In this document: in pieces, positions 23,101 through 33,268 of the stretch
Layout of the letters: every line of letters begins with the position of its first letter
Numbering within the stretch: the first letter of the stretch is position 1
DNA from: Tethya wilhelma
Taxonomy: Eukaryota; Porifera; Demospongiae; Tethyida; Tethyidae
Direction of reading: 5' to 3'
DNA length: 64,000 nt
NCBI GenBank assembly: GCA_964030475.1
Contig: CAXIPT010000002.1
Coordinates: 12,068,426-12,132,425, forward strand
The notes under the pieces: model-generated
What the model saw: only the letters and a program-made list of their open reading frames with translations
What the model was told of the DNA's origin: nothing
The model's database searches: none
Made by a program: the position numbers and the translations under genes

Positions 23101-24704
23101 GTATTAGATTACTCTGATGTGAGGGAAAGATACTACTTGCCTGATCTCATTTTCCCTGTTGATTCAATGGCTGGAGAAGTACGCTGCACTCAAGTCACAA
23201 TAATAGGGGATGACTCTATTGAGGATACAGAGTCCTTTACTGTCTACTTTGTTCCACTCAACCATCTCGATCGATTCAACAATAGATCATCAACTGAAGT
23301 GTCCATACATGATGATGATGGTAAGTTATATATAGCCTCATATCCAGACCATTCCCAGTCTTTACAGAAACATGCCATATGATTTTGGATTTTTTCCCCC
23401 TGTTATCTCACACATACATATGACTATTTCATACATACAGGAGTACTATTTATGGTACAACAGGAGATGCTCAGAGTCAGTGAAGGTGATGCACCTAACG
23501 CTACGAGAGCCTGTGTATCCTTGGACACAAGAGGAGGGCAGCTGGAACGGAGTGTCTACATCTATGCATCATTGAATCTGACAACAGCTGGTATTAAGAC
23601 ACACATGCAGTTTGCCTTTGGTTCAAAATGGTCCACATTATTATGATGTTTGTATTTGACAGAGATGAGTGACGTTCGTCTGGCAGATGAAGGAGGCTAC
23701 ATAATATTCCCTGAAGGTTCTCTAAGTGGCGAAATTCAATGTGCCGATATAGTGGTATATGATGATGAACGTGTTGAAGACGACGAAGAATTCATTGTGG
23801 TGTTCACTCCATCCAATTCACTCGACCAATTCTATGGCAACTCCACAACACGAGTCACAATTGAAGACAATGATGGTTAATAACTAGCCTCATTTTGTAA
23901 CGCTAAAACTTTTTGCATTACTCCAAAGTTATTTAATCCTCTTCACGTACACAGGTGCCTTGATTTCAGTTCGAAATGCTACCCTCTATGTCACAGAGGA
24001 GATGGATAATAGTACTCTCTACATCTGTGTAATCTTAGATGCAAGAGGAGGGCTGGAGAGAGATGTAGAAGTACAACCATACTTGAATCTCAGTCTGACA
24101 GCTAGTAAGGCATTACTATGAAACTTTCAGTGAAATGTAACATAAAGCTCTAAGGTTACTCAACATTTACACTGAGATTTGTTGGTACCAGGAGCATGCA
24201 GTTGTGCTCAAAACAAGCAGAATCATCTCTACACTTACAATAATGCACTTATCTATAGGTGAATTAGATGTGGGGCCTGGAATTAGACCAGTCATAGTCT
24301 TTGAAGAGGGTACTACTGGACCAGCAACTGTTGGCTGCACTACATTCACCATTTTTGCTGACCAACTTGTGGAAGAGGATGAAGAATTTTCAGTCTATTT
24401 CGACAATATCCATCCACTAGACGTTGTGAAACCATCAGAAACACACGTTACTATTCTCGATGAAGATGGTATGTATTATGTATAATGTGAATTAAGTTAA
24501 CCATACTTGGAACTTTTGAACTTTTTTGTGATGTACAAAAAATAATTTATCTTGTGCTTGCAGTTGTGTATATCGGATTGGAACAAACTACATTTGAAGT
24601 AGAGGAAGGCTATCCAGTAGAAGCATGTATGAGTATCACGAGTGGTGAACTGGAAAGATATGTAGTAGTATCGCTCAATACGGGAGATGGGACAGCTACT
24701 CCAA
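8112..24704 (+). CDS. Giant modular extracellular protein: LDLa repeats, NIDO domain, Calx-beta domains (3' end missing)
   Basis: The gene starts with a signal-peptide exon (8112-8169, MAIQIVAVCLLHLIF) and, after an 830-bp intron, continues as more than 50 exons, nearly all bounded by phase-1 introns. I count about 42 intact LDL-receptor class A domains (six cysteines, with NGRDE or DGSDE in the calcium-binding acidic box), one NIDO domain (13098-13900), short Gly/Ser linker exons and five to six Calx-beta domains each split over two exons. The modules are extracellular, calcium-binding types, so a secreted or surface adhesion/scavenger role is inferred. No transmembrane segment or stop codon is reached: the last exon (24564-24704) is the first half of a Calx-beta domain, followed by a transposon fragment and a one-base gap. 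No family with this order is known to me. It could be two adjacent genes, but the constant phase and even spacing argue for one. Confidence 0.78.
9474..9536. repeat. Small foldback (hairpin) element in an LDLa-gene intron
   Basis: The 63-bp stretch begins GGGCCAGACCTCTGG and ends CGTCTGGCCC. Its arms are about 28 bases with few mismatches and a very short loop. It lies in the intron between LDLa domains 2 and 3 and looks like a miniature inverted-repeat element. Confidence 0.6.
9804..9824 (+). other. Candidate 21-nt micro-exon of the LDLa gene
   Basis: A TTTGCAG acceptor and a T|GTAAGT donor bound 21 bases encoding ESHFMFP in phase 1. In the homologous later block the matching peptide (EGPPLQ) is fused to the end of the LDLa exon at 10623-10775, which supports a real short exon. 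Inclusion needs transcript evidence. Confidence 0.45.
11515..12993 (+). other. LDLa domains 10-15 with first Gly-Ser linker exon
   Basis: Exons: 11515-11637, 11710-11835, 11906-12028, 12110-12229, 12510-12638, linker 12737-12796, 12877-12993. The run 11710 (NPCPSGYVPC) - 11906 (ACPQGHVRC) - 12110 (CSS..CSG) - 12510 (CPPGFGAC) - linker - 12877 has the same domain order as the later 1.3-kb tandem units, so it looks like the ancestral or an early copy. The linker encodes GFGSGSGSTSTSGST and similar. Confidence 0.82.
13098..13900 (+). other. NIDO (nidogen-like) domain, three exons
   Basis: Exons 13098-13234, 13301-13591 and 13663-13900 encode a domain opening FFPFGDNVGDERVP, with the NIDO hallmarks VSTNGLLSF, FPLVAPYWADV, FIATWARV and FQVVLATSGEESYVLFIYG, then IGFKNADG near the end. 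NIDO domains occur in nidogen, alpha-tectorin and mucin-4 type extracellular proteins. Its two inner introns are phase 0 while the outer ones are phase 1, consistent with a domain that moved as a unit. Confidence 0.85.
13960..14656 (+). other. LDLa domains 16-17 and second Gly-Ser linker exon
   Basis: Exons 13960-14076 (SMCAFYCLDE, ending NARDEDEQFC), linker 14404-14457 (SLSGSGSTSGSTSG and similar) and 14534-14656 (MCEFPCYDGSG, ending NGRDEHSETC). A short open segment at about 14245-14292 with three cysteines sits between splice-like signals but is out of phase, so it is left out. Confidence 0.78.
14782..15461 (+). other. Calx-beta domain 1 (two exons) and an orphan first half of a Calx-beta domain
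   Basis: Exon 14782-14940 and exon about 15044-15247 form one Calx-beta domain; its second half carries the DEIVEIDEYASIEL acidic strand and ends INDDDG. Exon 15315-15461 (YTMEQDEDFTVDACVILDARGG) is the first half of another, but the next exon is an LDLa domain, so the second half is absent. Calx-beta domains are calcium-binding beta sandwiches, as in Na/Ca exchangers and integrin beta-4. Confidence 0.75.
15533..20749 (+). other. LDLa domains 18-42: tandem 1.3-kb multi-exon units with linkers
   Basis: LDLa exons start at 15533, 15735, 15955, 16157, 16345, 16574, 16806, 17023, 17249, 17448, 17655, 17880, 18197, 18379, 18586, 18779, 18996, 19175, 19523, 19731, 19912, 20109, 20316 and 20513 (two domains in one exon). 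Linker exons are 18077-18124 and 19381-19440; a GSGSGS linker is fused to the 16574 exon. The recurring order is NPCPSG type, ACPxxH type, CP..CSG type, CPPxFGPC type, linker, CPLGY type, then the CY/FD type ending NGRDE. NPCPSG exons at 15955, 17249, 18586 and 20109 mark about 1.3-1.5 kb periods. Neighbouring units are near-identical over long stretches. Confidence 0.85.
20817..22491 (+). other. Decayed duplicate LDLa/linker block
   Basis: Linker exon 20817-20870 is followed by an LDLa exon at 20942 (CDRFSCYDSENTC) whose 3' end, after NGRDEA, runs into transposon sequence and loses the sixth cysteine. Linker exon 22115-22168, a truncated LDLa copy at about 22341-22400 (CDGFSCYDSENTC, then out of the domain) and linker 22462-22491 follow. 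The second copy lacks the domain's second half as well as the transposon. Whether the LDLa pieces are spliced in is doubtful; the linker exons keep phase 1 and could be joined directly. Confidence 0.6.
21055..22025. mobile_element. Non-autonomous DNA element(s) inserted in an LDLa exon
   Basis: Arms at about 21625-21728 and 21905-22007 are near-perfect reverse complements of about 103 bp (TAGGAATGGGCAGTGCTG on one, its complement on the other), a classic foldback MITE. The surrounding segment from about 21055 also shares blocks with 33748-34245 (CAAACTTGCTCAGAGGCTC; the CCACGTGG-containing block in inverted orientation), so it is a composite or nested insertion. GTAGTACGTA-like sequence borders both ends. 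No transposase is encoded. Confidence 0.7.
22606..24704 (+). other. Calx-beta cluster of the LDLa gene
   Basis: Second-half exon 22606-22800 (no first half before it) is followed by two-exon domains 22863-23012 + 23108-23320, 23441-23590 + 23663-23875 and 23955-24104 + 24259-24468, and a final first-half exon 24564-24704. First halves share a VSE/VTEE strand and a LDxRGG-LER turn. Second halves share FPxG, the acidic DDxxEDDEEF strand and a terminal DDDG or DNDG. All boundaries are phase 1. Confidence 0.82.
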
Positions 24705-24749
24705 GTAAGAAATATCACCATTCTAAATATACAAGTATAATAAAAATTT

Positions 24750-24808
24750 CATAAAAATTAGCAGTGTAGGAATGGGCAGTGCTGCAAAAAGAAAGGAAAC
24801 AAGGCTGG
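24750..24808. mobile_element. Fragment of the foldback MITE family
   Basis: The sequence AGCAGTGTAGGAATGGGCAG recurs here as in the arms of the element at 21625-22007, and stops at the unknown base at 24809. It marks the left edge of the assembly break. Confidence 0.65.
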
Positions 24809-24809
24809 N
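24809..24809. other. Single unknown base marking an assembly gap
   Basis: One N between a transposon fragment and a TG microsatellite. Two convergent genes are both cut short on either side of it, so the true gap is likely kilobases rather than one base. Confidence 0.7.
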
Positions 24810-24981
24810 GTGTGTGTGTGTGTGTGTGTGTGTGAAAACATGCAGCTAAGGAGAGGGATATTTCACTGTGTGTGCTAGGATGAGACACATAGACTCATAG
24901 CTGTATCAGGAACTACCCTACTCAGTTCTATTGCACAGAAATCACAATGGGGATATTTATCATTGTGTGTGTGTATGTGAC

Positions 24982-25214
24982 CAATCCCATACCATTGATG
25001 ACCAGTTGCAATGCATCGTAGTAATGCTCAGGAAGTTTATGTGAGAGCAGCTGCACAAAGTGGTGTCTGTACACCTCCACCATTGTCTCCGCCTCGGTGC
25101 TGGGAACGGAGCCCCCCAGAGCCAAACCCTGAGCGATGAAGTCCAGCAGCTGGGCTCTCTCTCCCATGCTAGGATTGTAGGACTCCAACCATGATACGAT
25201 GTTGAACTGTAATG

Positions 25215-25256
<42 letters not shown>

Positions 25257-28200
25257 TCCCAAAACATACAAGAAATTTTTGTCGGAAAACTTTTTGTCCA
25301 GTAGTCTTTCGCATAATATTATGTTATGTTAGCCTTTTTCAGTATAGTGTAAATCAGCAGTCAATAAGTTATACTTCAAACAATTTTGAAACAACAATTA
25401 AGTGACTAGTTCTACCAAGAGTGCACATACTGTGGAGGTACTCCAACTTTACCTTGGTGAGGACAGAGAAGGCAATGCTTGGACCCTCTTTCACAGCCAT
25501 CTCAGCTACAGAGCTGTACATGTGCAGGAACTGCTCAGGACAGAGGTTGGGTTTGAAGAGAGGTGCCAGCAGCTCTGAGTTGCCTCTCTGAGTGATGAGG
25601 GCGTCCAAAATGTTGGTGGTCTGCTGTGGATCTCTCTGGATAAACTCCTGCAGTGAGACAGCATTTGATAGACATAATGGAAATGCATGATGCACATCAT
25701 ATATAGAATATATTTAGTGGTATATGACAAGCTAGCTTGTTTTGCGGTAAAAGATTTGAGAGCTGAATGTGTGTGTGTGTGTGTGCATGTTGGGGGGGGG
25801 GGAAGGAATGTATGTACACTATGAGCTATTCTATTACTTGTATGCTCACAGCTAGCTAAATACTTTCTTGAAATGGCACACAATTCAAGACTATGGTGTG
25901 ATAAGGCTGAATGATATAGTTTTCTCTTACATAATATACATGTATGTAGAATCCAGTGGATGGGATACCTTCAATTTTTCTTACCTGTCCCAATATTTGG
26001 AGACAAGAAGTGAGGAACTGGCAAGTGGGTGGGTACTGTCTTGTTTCTGGTGTGATGAACTGGAGGATCTGATAGAAGAGAGCTATGCCACACTGGAGAG
26101 GGATGTTGGGAATGGGCTCTGTGTGCACCGTATGTGTGTGTGTGTGAGAGAGCTAGAATTTGACTTAATCTAGCTTCATTCCCAGGCCTTAAACAACCCA
26201 TTGTGCTTGTAAAGAAAGTTTTTCCATAGATTTAAAAATTTGTAGCTATGTGGTAACCCTCTGGTGTCCAAGTGGCCTAGACTCAAGCTCTTGATCCAAA
26301 GTCATGAGTTTGAGTCTCACCAGTACCAAGAATTTTTTTTTCAAAAACTCTTTGAGTCTAAAATGAGGTGTTAATGCCAGGGGCAGGCTTCCAGGCAATC
26401 CGATGAAAAAAACAAACCCAAGTGTATCTTCATCCTCACCAGCTGTCTGGTTAGCCAGTCGGGAGAGCTCAGCCACAGAGTGCTCTATCCTCATGACAAT
26501 CTGACACAGCTCTTGAGTGACAGGGGCTGTCAGTCCAGTCACCATCTCTCTGTACTCTGACCTGTTCACCTTCAACTGTTGTTCCCATCTGGGACTAGCG
26601 GTCATCTCATTGAACTGCATGGAGAAGAGTTAATACAGCAGCTTCATGGTATGAGCATAAAATAGGTTAACTGAGGATAAAAAAGGGTTCTTAGAGACTT
26701 AAATTTCAATCAAACTCATAATATCCACATTATAAGACTACAATGTGTGTGTACATGAACGACAAGTTATAATTAACCACTGTAGTTTATACACAAGGCA
26801 TTACAGTAGAGCGCCTAGATTATTATTAAACTGATGTTCTTAACAGGTCACTTGGCAAAATATGATAAGATTATACACACCACGTCATGCACATACAGCA
26901 CTACAGTACATTATATGTTGTACCCACCCTGAAGACAATGGTAGCTGGTGACTTGCACTGGTGAGATGAGTTGAAGCGGCTATGGCAGGGCACTCGTACG
27001 TGGAACTGTCTTGGCTCATTGGTGTACAGTTTGGGTAGACCTGATGTAAACTGTTCATCTAACATCGGCAATGCATTGGCCTTGGTGCAGAATGACCTGC
27101 AGTAGAAGAACAAGCAAAAAAGGGACATCTATTTCAAGTATACACATGTGACAGCAAAGTGAAAGTGTAAAAAAAACAAACAAAAAAAAAACATTGGGAA
27201 AATTATTAATACATAATTTGGACAACACATGCATAAATTATATAAGTAGCAGAAATTCACTAGTCTTGTTGAGGAGTGGAGTATATAATATTATTGTAAC
27301 CTCTTCAAGCATTACGACGTCATATAAAAGTATTAGAAACTTGAAGATAAGCTTGTTCATTTTCTGAGACCTCAGTTACCATCATGATGCTGAAAATGGC
27401 AAAAAGTTTTCAGGTCATAATATACTTGCTCTCAATATATAATCTTATCAAAGCATCAGAATTTGATGTTGAAAATCAAACGTATGTCTATGCTACCCCT
27501 ACAACTCTACTGGGAGGAAAGGACACAATCAACTTGTCCTGTCCTGTAAGCAAATGCTATAGTTTGCAGGAAATCAGTGAAACATACATTTTTACTTCAA
27601 ATACAACCCTCGTACTGTTGCCAGGAGTACACAATATTACAAAGAATGCTTCACTTGATATCGAATATGTTGAAAATTTTGCAATCACTGGATATCATTA
27701 CAACTTGAAGTCAGAATCAGAGCAAATTTTACCAGTAATATGGTGCTCAAACTCTATAGGATTTGCAATCAATCTACACAATATAGATGGGGTATTTCTA
27801 CATGGATTTAAAATGCATGCTTGTAGTGGAGACATTACAAAAATTCCACTACATCAGTGTCACTTTGGTGATATCGTTATTGATATTACCATCAGCATTA
27901 AAATTACTGATTCTTTTGGCATCACACTCAAGAACATTCATGTGAATAATAGCACTGGAGTTGGTTTACTGTTATTTCAAGTATTCAACAATGTAAGCAT
28001 AATAGGCTCAGAATTCTCCTATAATACACAAGGCTGTTGCATTGTAATCTCAAAAATGGACAGTGAAGCTGATTCTGAATACGTAGATTTCAATGATGCT
28101 ATATTTGGTGATCTCTACATTTACATTAACATCACAAAATCAGTGTTCAGTTATAATGGTGGTACACCACTTATCCCGACACTAGAGGATTATATTGATC

Positions 28201-31200
28201 TAACCGATGTAGATACAGATGACCCGGCCCGTACTGGTATTGTATACAATATAGGTGATATAGGACCAGCAATGTATATAGAGCTAGTAACTAAAGCTAT
28301 TCAGGGTTTTGAAGTTTATCTTCAAAATTTGACATTCTACATGAATGATGCACATAATCTTCACATGCATCTATGGAGCATTACACCCATATCAAAAGCA
28401 ACATTACAACATTTCAACTCACTAAGATCGTACAAAGAAGAGTCACCATATTTTGACTCAATACATTTACTGCCATATTTCGGACTCAATATAGAAATAT
28501 ATGGAACAGTGGATGTATACGTGGAACATAGCTATTTTGCAGGATCTGGGTCATGTTTTAGAGCAAAAAAGAGAGTTATTGATTGGTTTTGTGATGATTT
28601 AAATCCAGAAAGCAACTATGGTAGTCCACAGATGATACTTCGTAGTATTGTCTTTCGAGACATACAATGTTACCACAATGGTAGTGTATTGTATTTTTCA
28701 AGTATTGACACTGAGGTTAATGACTTAGAAATCAGAAATTCTTCAACAATACGTCAAGCTATTTTTTCAGATGGCAGTATTATTAGATTAGTTGGTAACT
28801 GTTCATTCCGTAACAATGTTGCTATTTTTTTAATAATGGATACTGTATTGGCAATTGTTGGTCCAAACACTACTATAATATTTGAGGATAACACTTACTC
28901 CATCGATTGGTTGGGATTTGGGCATGCACTTTCAAATTCACACATTATAATACTCAACAGCAACGTGATCTTTAGAAACAATACAGCAACTGATTCTAGT
29001 GCTCTCTCATTACATACATCAATGCTTTACATTCATGGAAACTCTACTATTGTTTTTGACAACAATTATGGATATAATGGAGGGGCACTGTCTCTTTACT
29101 CTAAATCTAAAGTCAATACTTGTTCTAAGCAGCAGTCATTTTCTCCAAACTACCTAGGATTAAGCTACAGTTTACCCTTAAATATCTTGGAATGTGAAAA
29201 TAATTACATTTCAATAATTTTTGTGAACAACCATGCGCTAAGCAAGGGTGGTGCAATTTTTGTTGATGACTCATCCTATTTATACTATAGAACACTGGTA
29301 AATTGGCTCCCTTATATTCGTAATACAGAAATCAGCTTTGTGAATAATACAGCTGAATTAGCAGGAAGTGCTATCTTTGGTGGCTGGATAAATGATACAT
29401 ACAGGGATATTCCTGCATTTAACTTTGATGAAAGTGAAGATTTATCGGTAGTAGCTTCAAACCCATTACGCGTTTGCATTTGTAACTTGTCAATGGTGCC
29501 AAATTGTGAAATAATTAAACATCAAGTTGTCACATATCCAGGGAAAACATTTGGATTTAAGGCTGTTGCTGTTGGACGAAATTACGGAACAGTTCCTTCA
29601 GTAGTATACACATATGCAGCATTTAGAAGAAATAGCATCAAATCAGAGATCATATTGAATGAAGAAGAATATGTCCAACCGGTATACAGACATTGTACAA
29701 CATTAAAGTACACAGTTTATTCGAATAATCATGAAATTCAAGATACAGTAACTATAAAGCTGATAGTTGAACATAAAAATACAATGGACCTAAATGGAAT
29801 GCAAATAAAAACAAATGATTTGTCCTTACAACATGAACTTCATACACTAAACCAGGAACTGAGAATAGTAGCCATGATCAACAAGTGTCCCTTAGGGTTT
29901 CACCTTAATTCCACTACAAAGAGCTGTACCTGTCACTCAACACTAACTAACAATGAAATTCATGACTGTGATATCAATACTCTTAAAATTACCAAACCCA
30001 GCCAAAAATGGGTTAACACAACCTTCATTCATAACTTAGATGACAATGAGAGTCCAGGAGCTATCGTCAGTGATCACTGCCCATTCAACTATTGTAGACA
30101 AAATTTGTCTCGCTTAGCATTTAACTTAGAGTATCCTGATGACCAGTGTGACTTTAATCGATCAGGAACACTTTGTGGAGGCTGTCAAACCAATTTCAGT
30201 CATGTCCTAGGAACATCAAAATGCAATAAATGTTTGAGTTTCTGGATATTTCTTTTGATCCCAGTTTTGGCAATTTTAGGTGTTGTTTTGATTGTTGCAA
30301 TGCTTGCTTTAAACCTGAGTGTATCAAGTGGAATGTTAAATGGTTTGGTTTTATACGCCAATATCATTCAAGCCAACAACACAACCTTCTTTGAATCTGG
30401 TAGTTACTTTATTGCCTGGTTGAATCTGGATCTGGGAATTGAAATGTGCTTCTACAATGGACTTGATGGCTATGTCAAAACCTGGCTTCAATTCATTTTC
30501 CCTCTCTACATCTGGACCATTATGATAGTACTCATTGGACTGAGTCGCCGATATGTCTTTTTTACAAGACTGTGTGGATCCAATGTTGTACAAGTACTAG
30601 CAACGCTCTTCCTGCTTTCCTATGCAAAACTAATTCGAACCATCACCACAATCTTTCAATCCACTACTCTTATTTATCCGAATGGCTATAAGAGAAGGGT
30701 GTGGCTTTATGATGGAAATGTGGACTACCTCAAAGGAAAGCACATCCCTCTTTTCATTGCTGGCCTCATAGTACTTCTCTGTCTATCAATACCTTACACT
30801 GTTAGTCTACTCTTTATACAGTGGTTAAGAAAATACAACCATCACAGACTGCTACGTTGGGTTGGTAAACTGAAGCCTCTCTTTGATGCCTACACAGGTC
30901 CCTTCAAAGAGAAACATTGCTACTGGTTTGGAGTACTGCTGCTAGTTCGAGTGGCACTTTACCTTGTGTTCTCTTTAAACGTATCTGGGGACACTTCACT
31001 GAACCTGATGGCTATTAGCACAACTGCATTATGTGTCTTGTCCTATCTTGTACTAGTGGGAGGAGTGTACAGATCAAAAGTGGCAAACTTTGCTGATGTA
31101 GCTTTCATGCTAAATTTAGGTATTTTAACAACAGGTACACACTTCTATGGTAACCCATACAACATGAGTACTATATCAATTAACATAGCTTTCTGCCAGT

Positions 31201-32230
31201 TTATCCTCATTGCTTTCTACCATCTCTACTTGAGGATCATAGAAACTAGAAAAGGAAGACAGCTGAACGAAAGGCTACAGACTAAGATCAAACAACTAGT
31301 AACATCTCGCAAAGAATTGAAGGAATACTTCATTGCTTCACCAGTTCAAGCACATTCAGGTGTTTTACACTCATCAATTGAGTTAAAGGAGCCATTACTA
31401 GCTGATGTACCACACAACATAATAGTCAAAACCAAATAATCACGAACATGCACTAAATGCTTTATTGGGACTTAATACTCAAAATAATATTTAATTCACT
31501 TTTATTTACTACTATTTTGTTTCAGTGAATGTTTGCAATAATATCTAAAATGTAAGTTTTGAGACAATCCCATTCATATAATGGCAAAACTTTGGGAATA
31601 AAATATAAGTACAGTTATAATTATATAGCCATAATTTGTGATAACAATTAGTACAACAAATAGTTTTAGACACAATTTGGGACAAAATATCTTAACAACA
31701 TATGACTACTGTTGTCCCAAATTGTCTTGCTGCTTTTATTTTAAGTACCATTTGGTGATTGTAAAAGGTATAATGATTAATATTACAATGTGTGCAAATA
31801 TACCACTGAGCTATGACATGTATATGTACATGCAACATACGAGGTATGCACTCACATTGCCTGTCTGTTAAGGTACTCATAGTCAGCGTGGACCACAGCC
31901 AGGAGGGCCTCACGGGAGAGGAGCACATCGGAGGAGAGGAGGACAAAGGGAGGGGCACAGTAGTGGAACTTTGGGGGAGGAACAGGGGACTGACGCTTGT
32001 TGAGACGCTTCTGAATCCTCGTGATAGCTGAAGTACATGTATGATAGTCGAGCACAGATGTATGAAAGGTTTGAACAGTGCATGGTGTATAGAAAGAACG
32101 TGTGTTGCTATTTGTATTATTGATGTCAAGATTTAAACATATCACATCTAAGGAATTTTGAACTCTAGAGGCTCAGAGGTGAATTTTCTACTTTAATATT
32201 AAAACAGTGTATCTCTCACCCCCCTCCCCC

Positions 32231-32273
<43 letters not shown>

Positions 32274-33199
32274 NNNNNNNNNNNNNNNNNNNNNNNNNNN
32301 NNNNNNNNNNNNNNNNNNNNNNNNNNNNNNNNNNNNNNNNNNNNNNNNNNNNNNNNNNNNNNNNNNNNNNNNNNNNNNNNNNNNNNNNNNNNNNNNNNNN
32401 NNNNNNNNNNNNNNNNNNNNNNNNNNNNNNNNNNNNNNNNNNNNNNNNNNNNNNNNNNNNNNNNNNNNNNNNNNNNNNNNNNNNNNNNNNNNNNNNNNNN
32501 NNNNNNNNNNNNNNNNNNNNNNNNNNNNNNNNNNNNNNNNNNNNNNNNNNNNNNNNNNNNNNNNNNNNNNNNNNNNNNNNNNNNNNNNNNNNNNNNNNNN
32601 NNNNNNNNNNNNNNNNNNNNNNNNNNNNNNNNNNNNNNNNNNNNNNNNNNNNNNNNNNNNNNNNNNNNNNNNNNNNNNNNNNNNNNNNNNNNNNNNNNNN
32701 NNNNNNNNNNNNNNNNNNNNNNNNNNNNNNNNNNNNNNNNNNNNNNNNNNNNNNNNNNNNNNNNNNNNNNNNNNNNNNNNNNNNNNNNNNNNNNNNNNNN
32801 NNNNNNNNNNNNNNNNNNNNNNNNNNNNNNNNNNNNNNNNNNNNNNNNNNNNNNNNNNNNNNNNNNNNNNNNNNNNNNNNNNNNNNNNNNNNNNNNNNNN
32901 NNNNNNNNNNNNNNNNNNNNNNNNNNNNNNNNNNNNNNNNNNNNNNNNNNNNNNNNNNNNNNNNNNNNNNNNNNNNNNNNNNNNNNNNNNNNNNNNNNNN
33001 NNNNNNNNNNNNNNNNNNNNNNNNNNNNNNNNNNNNNNNNNNNNNNNNNNNNNNNNNNNNNNNNNNNNNNNNNNNNNNNNNNNNNNNNNNNNNNNNNNNN
33101 NNNNNNNNNNNNNNNNNNNNNNNNNNNNNNNNNNNNNNNNNNNNNNNNNNNNNNNNNNNNNNNNNNNNNNNNNNNNNNNNNNNNNNNNNNNNNNNNNNN

Positions 33200-33268
<69 letters not shown>

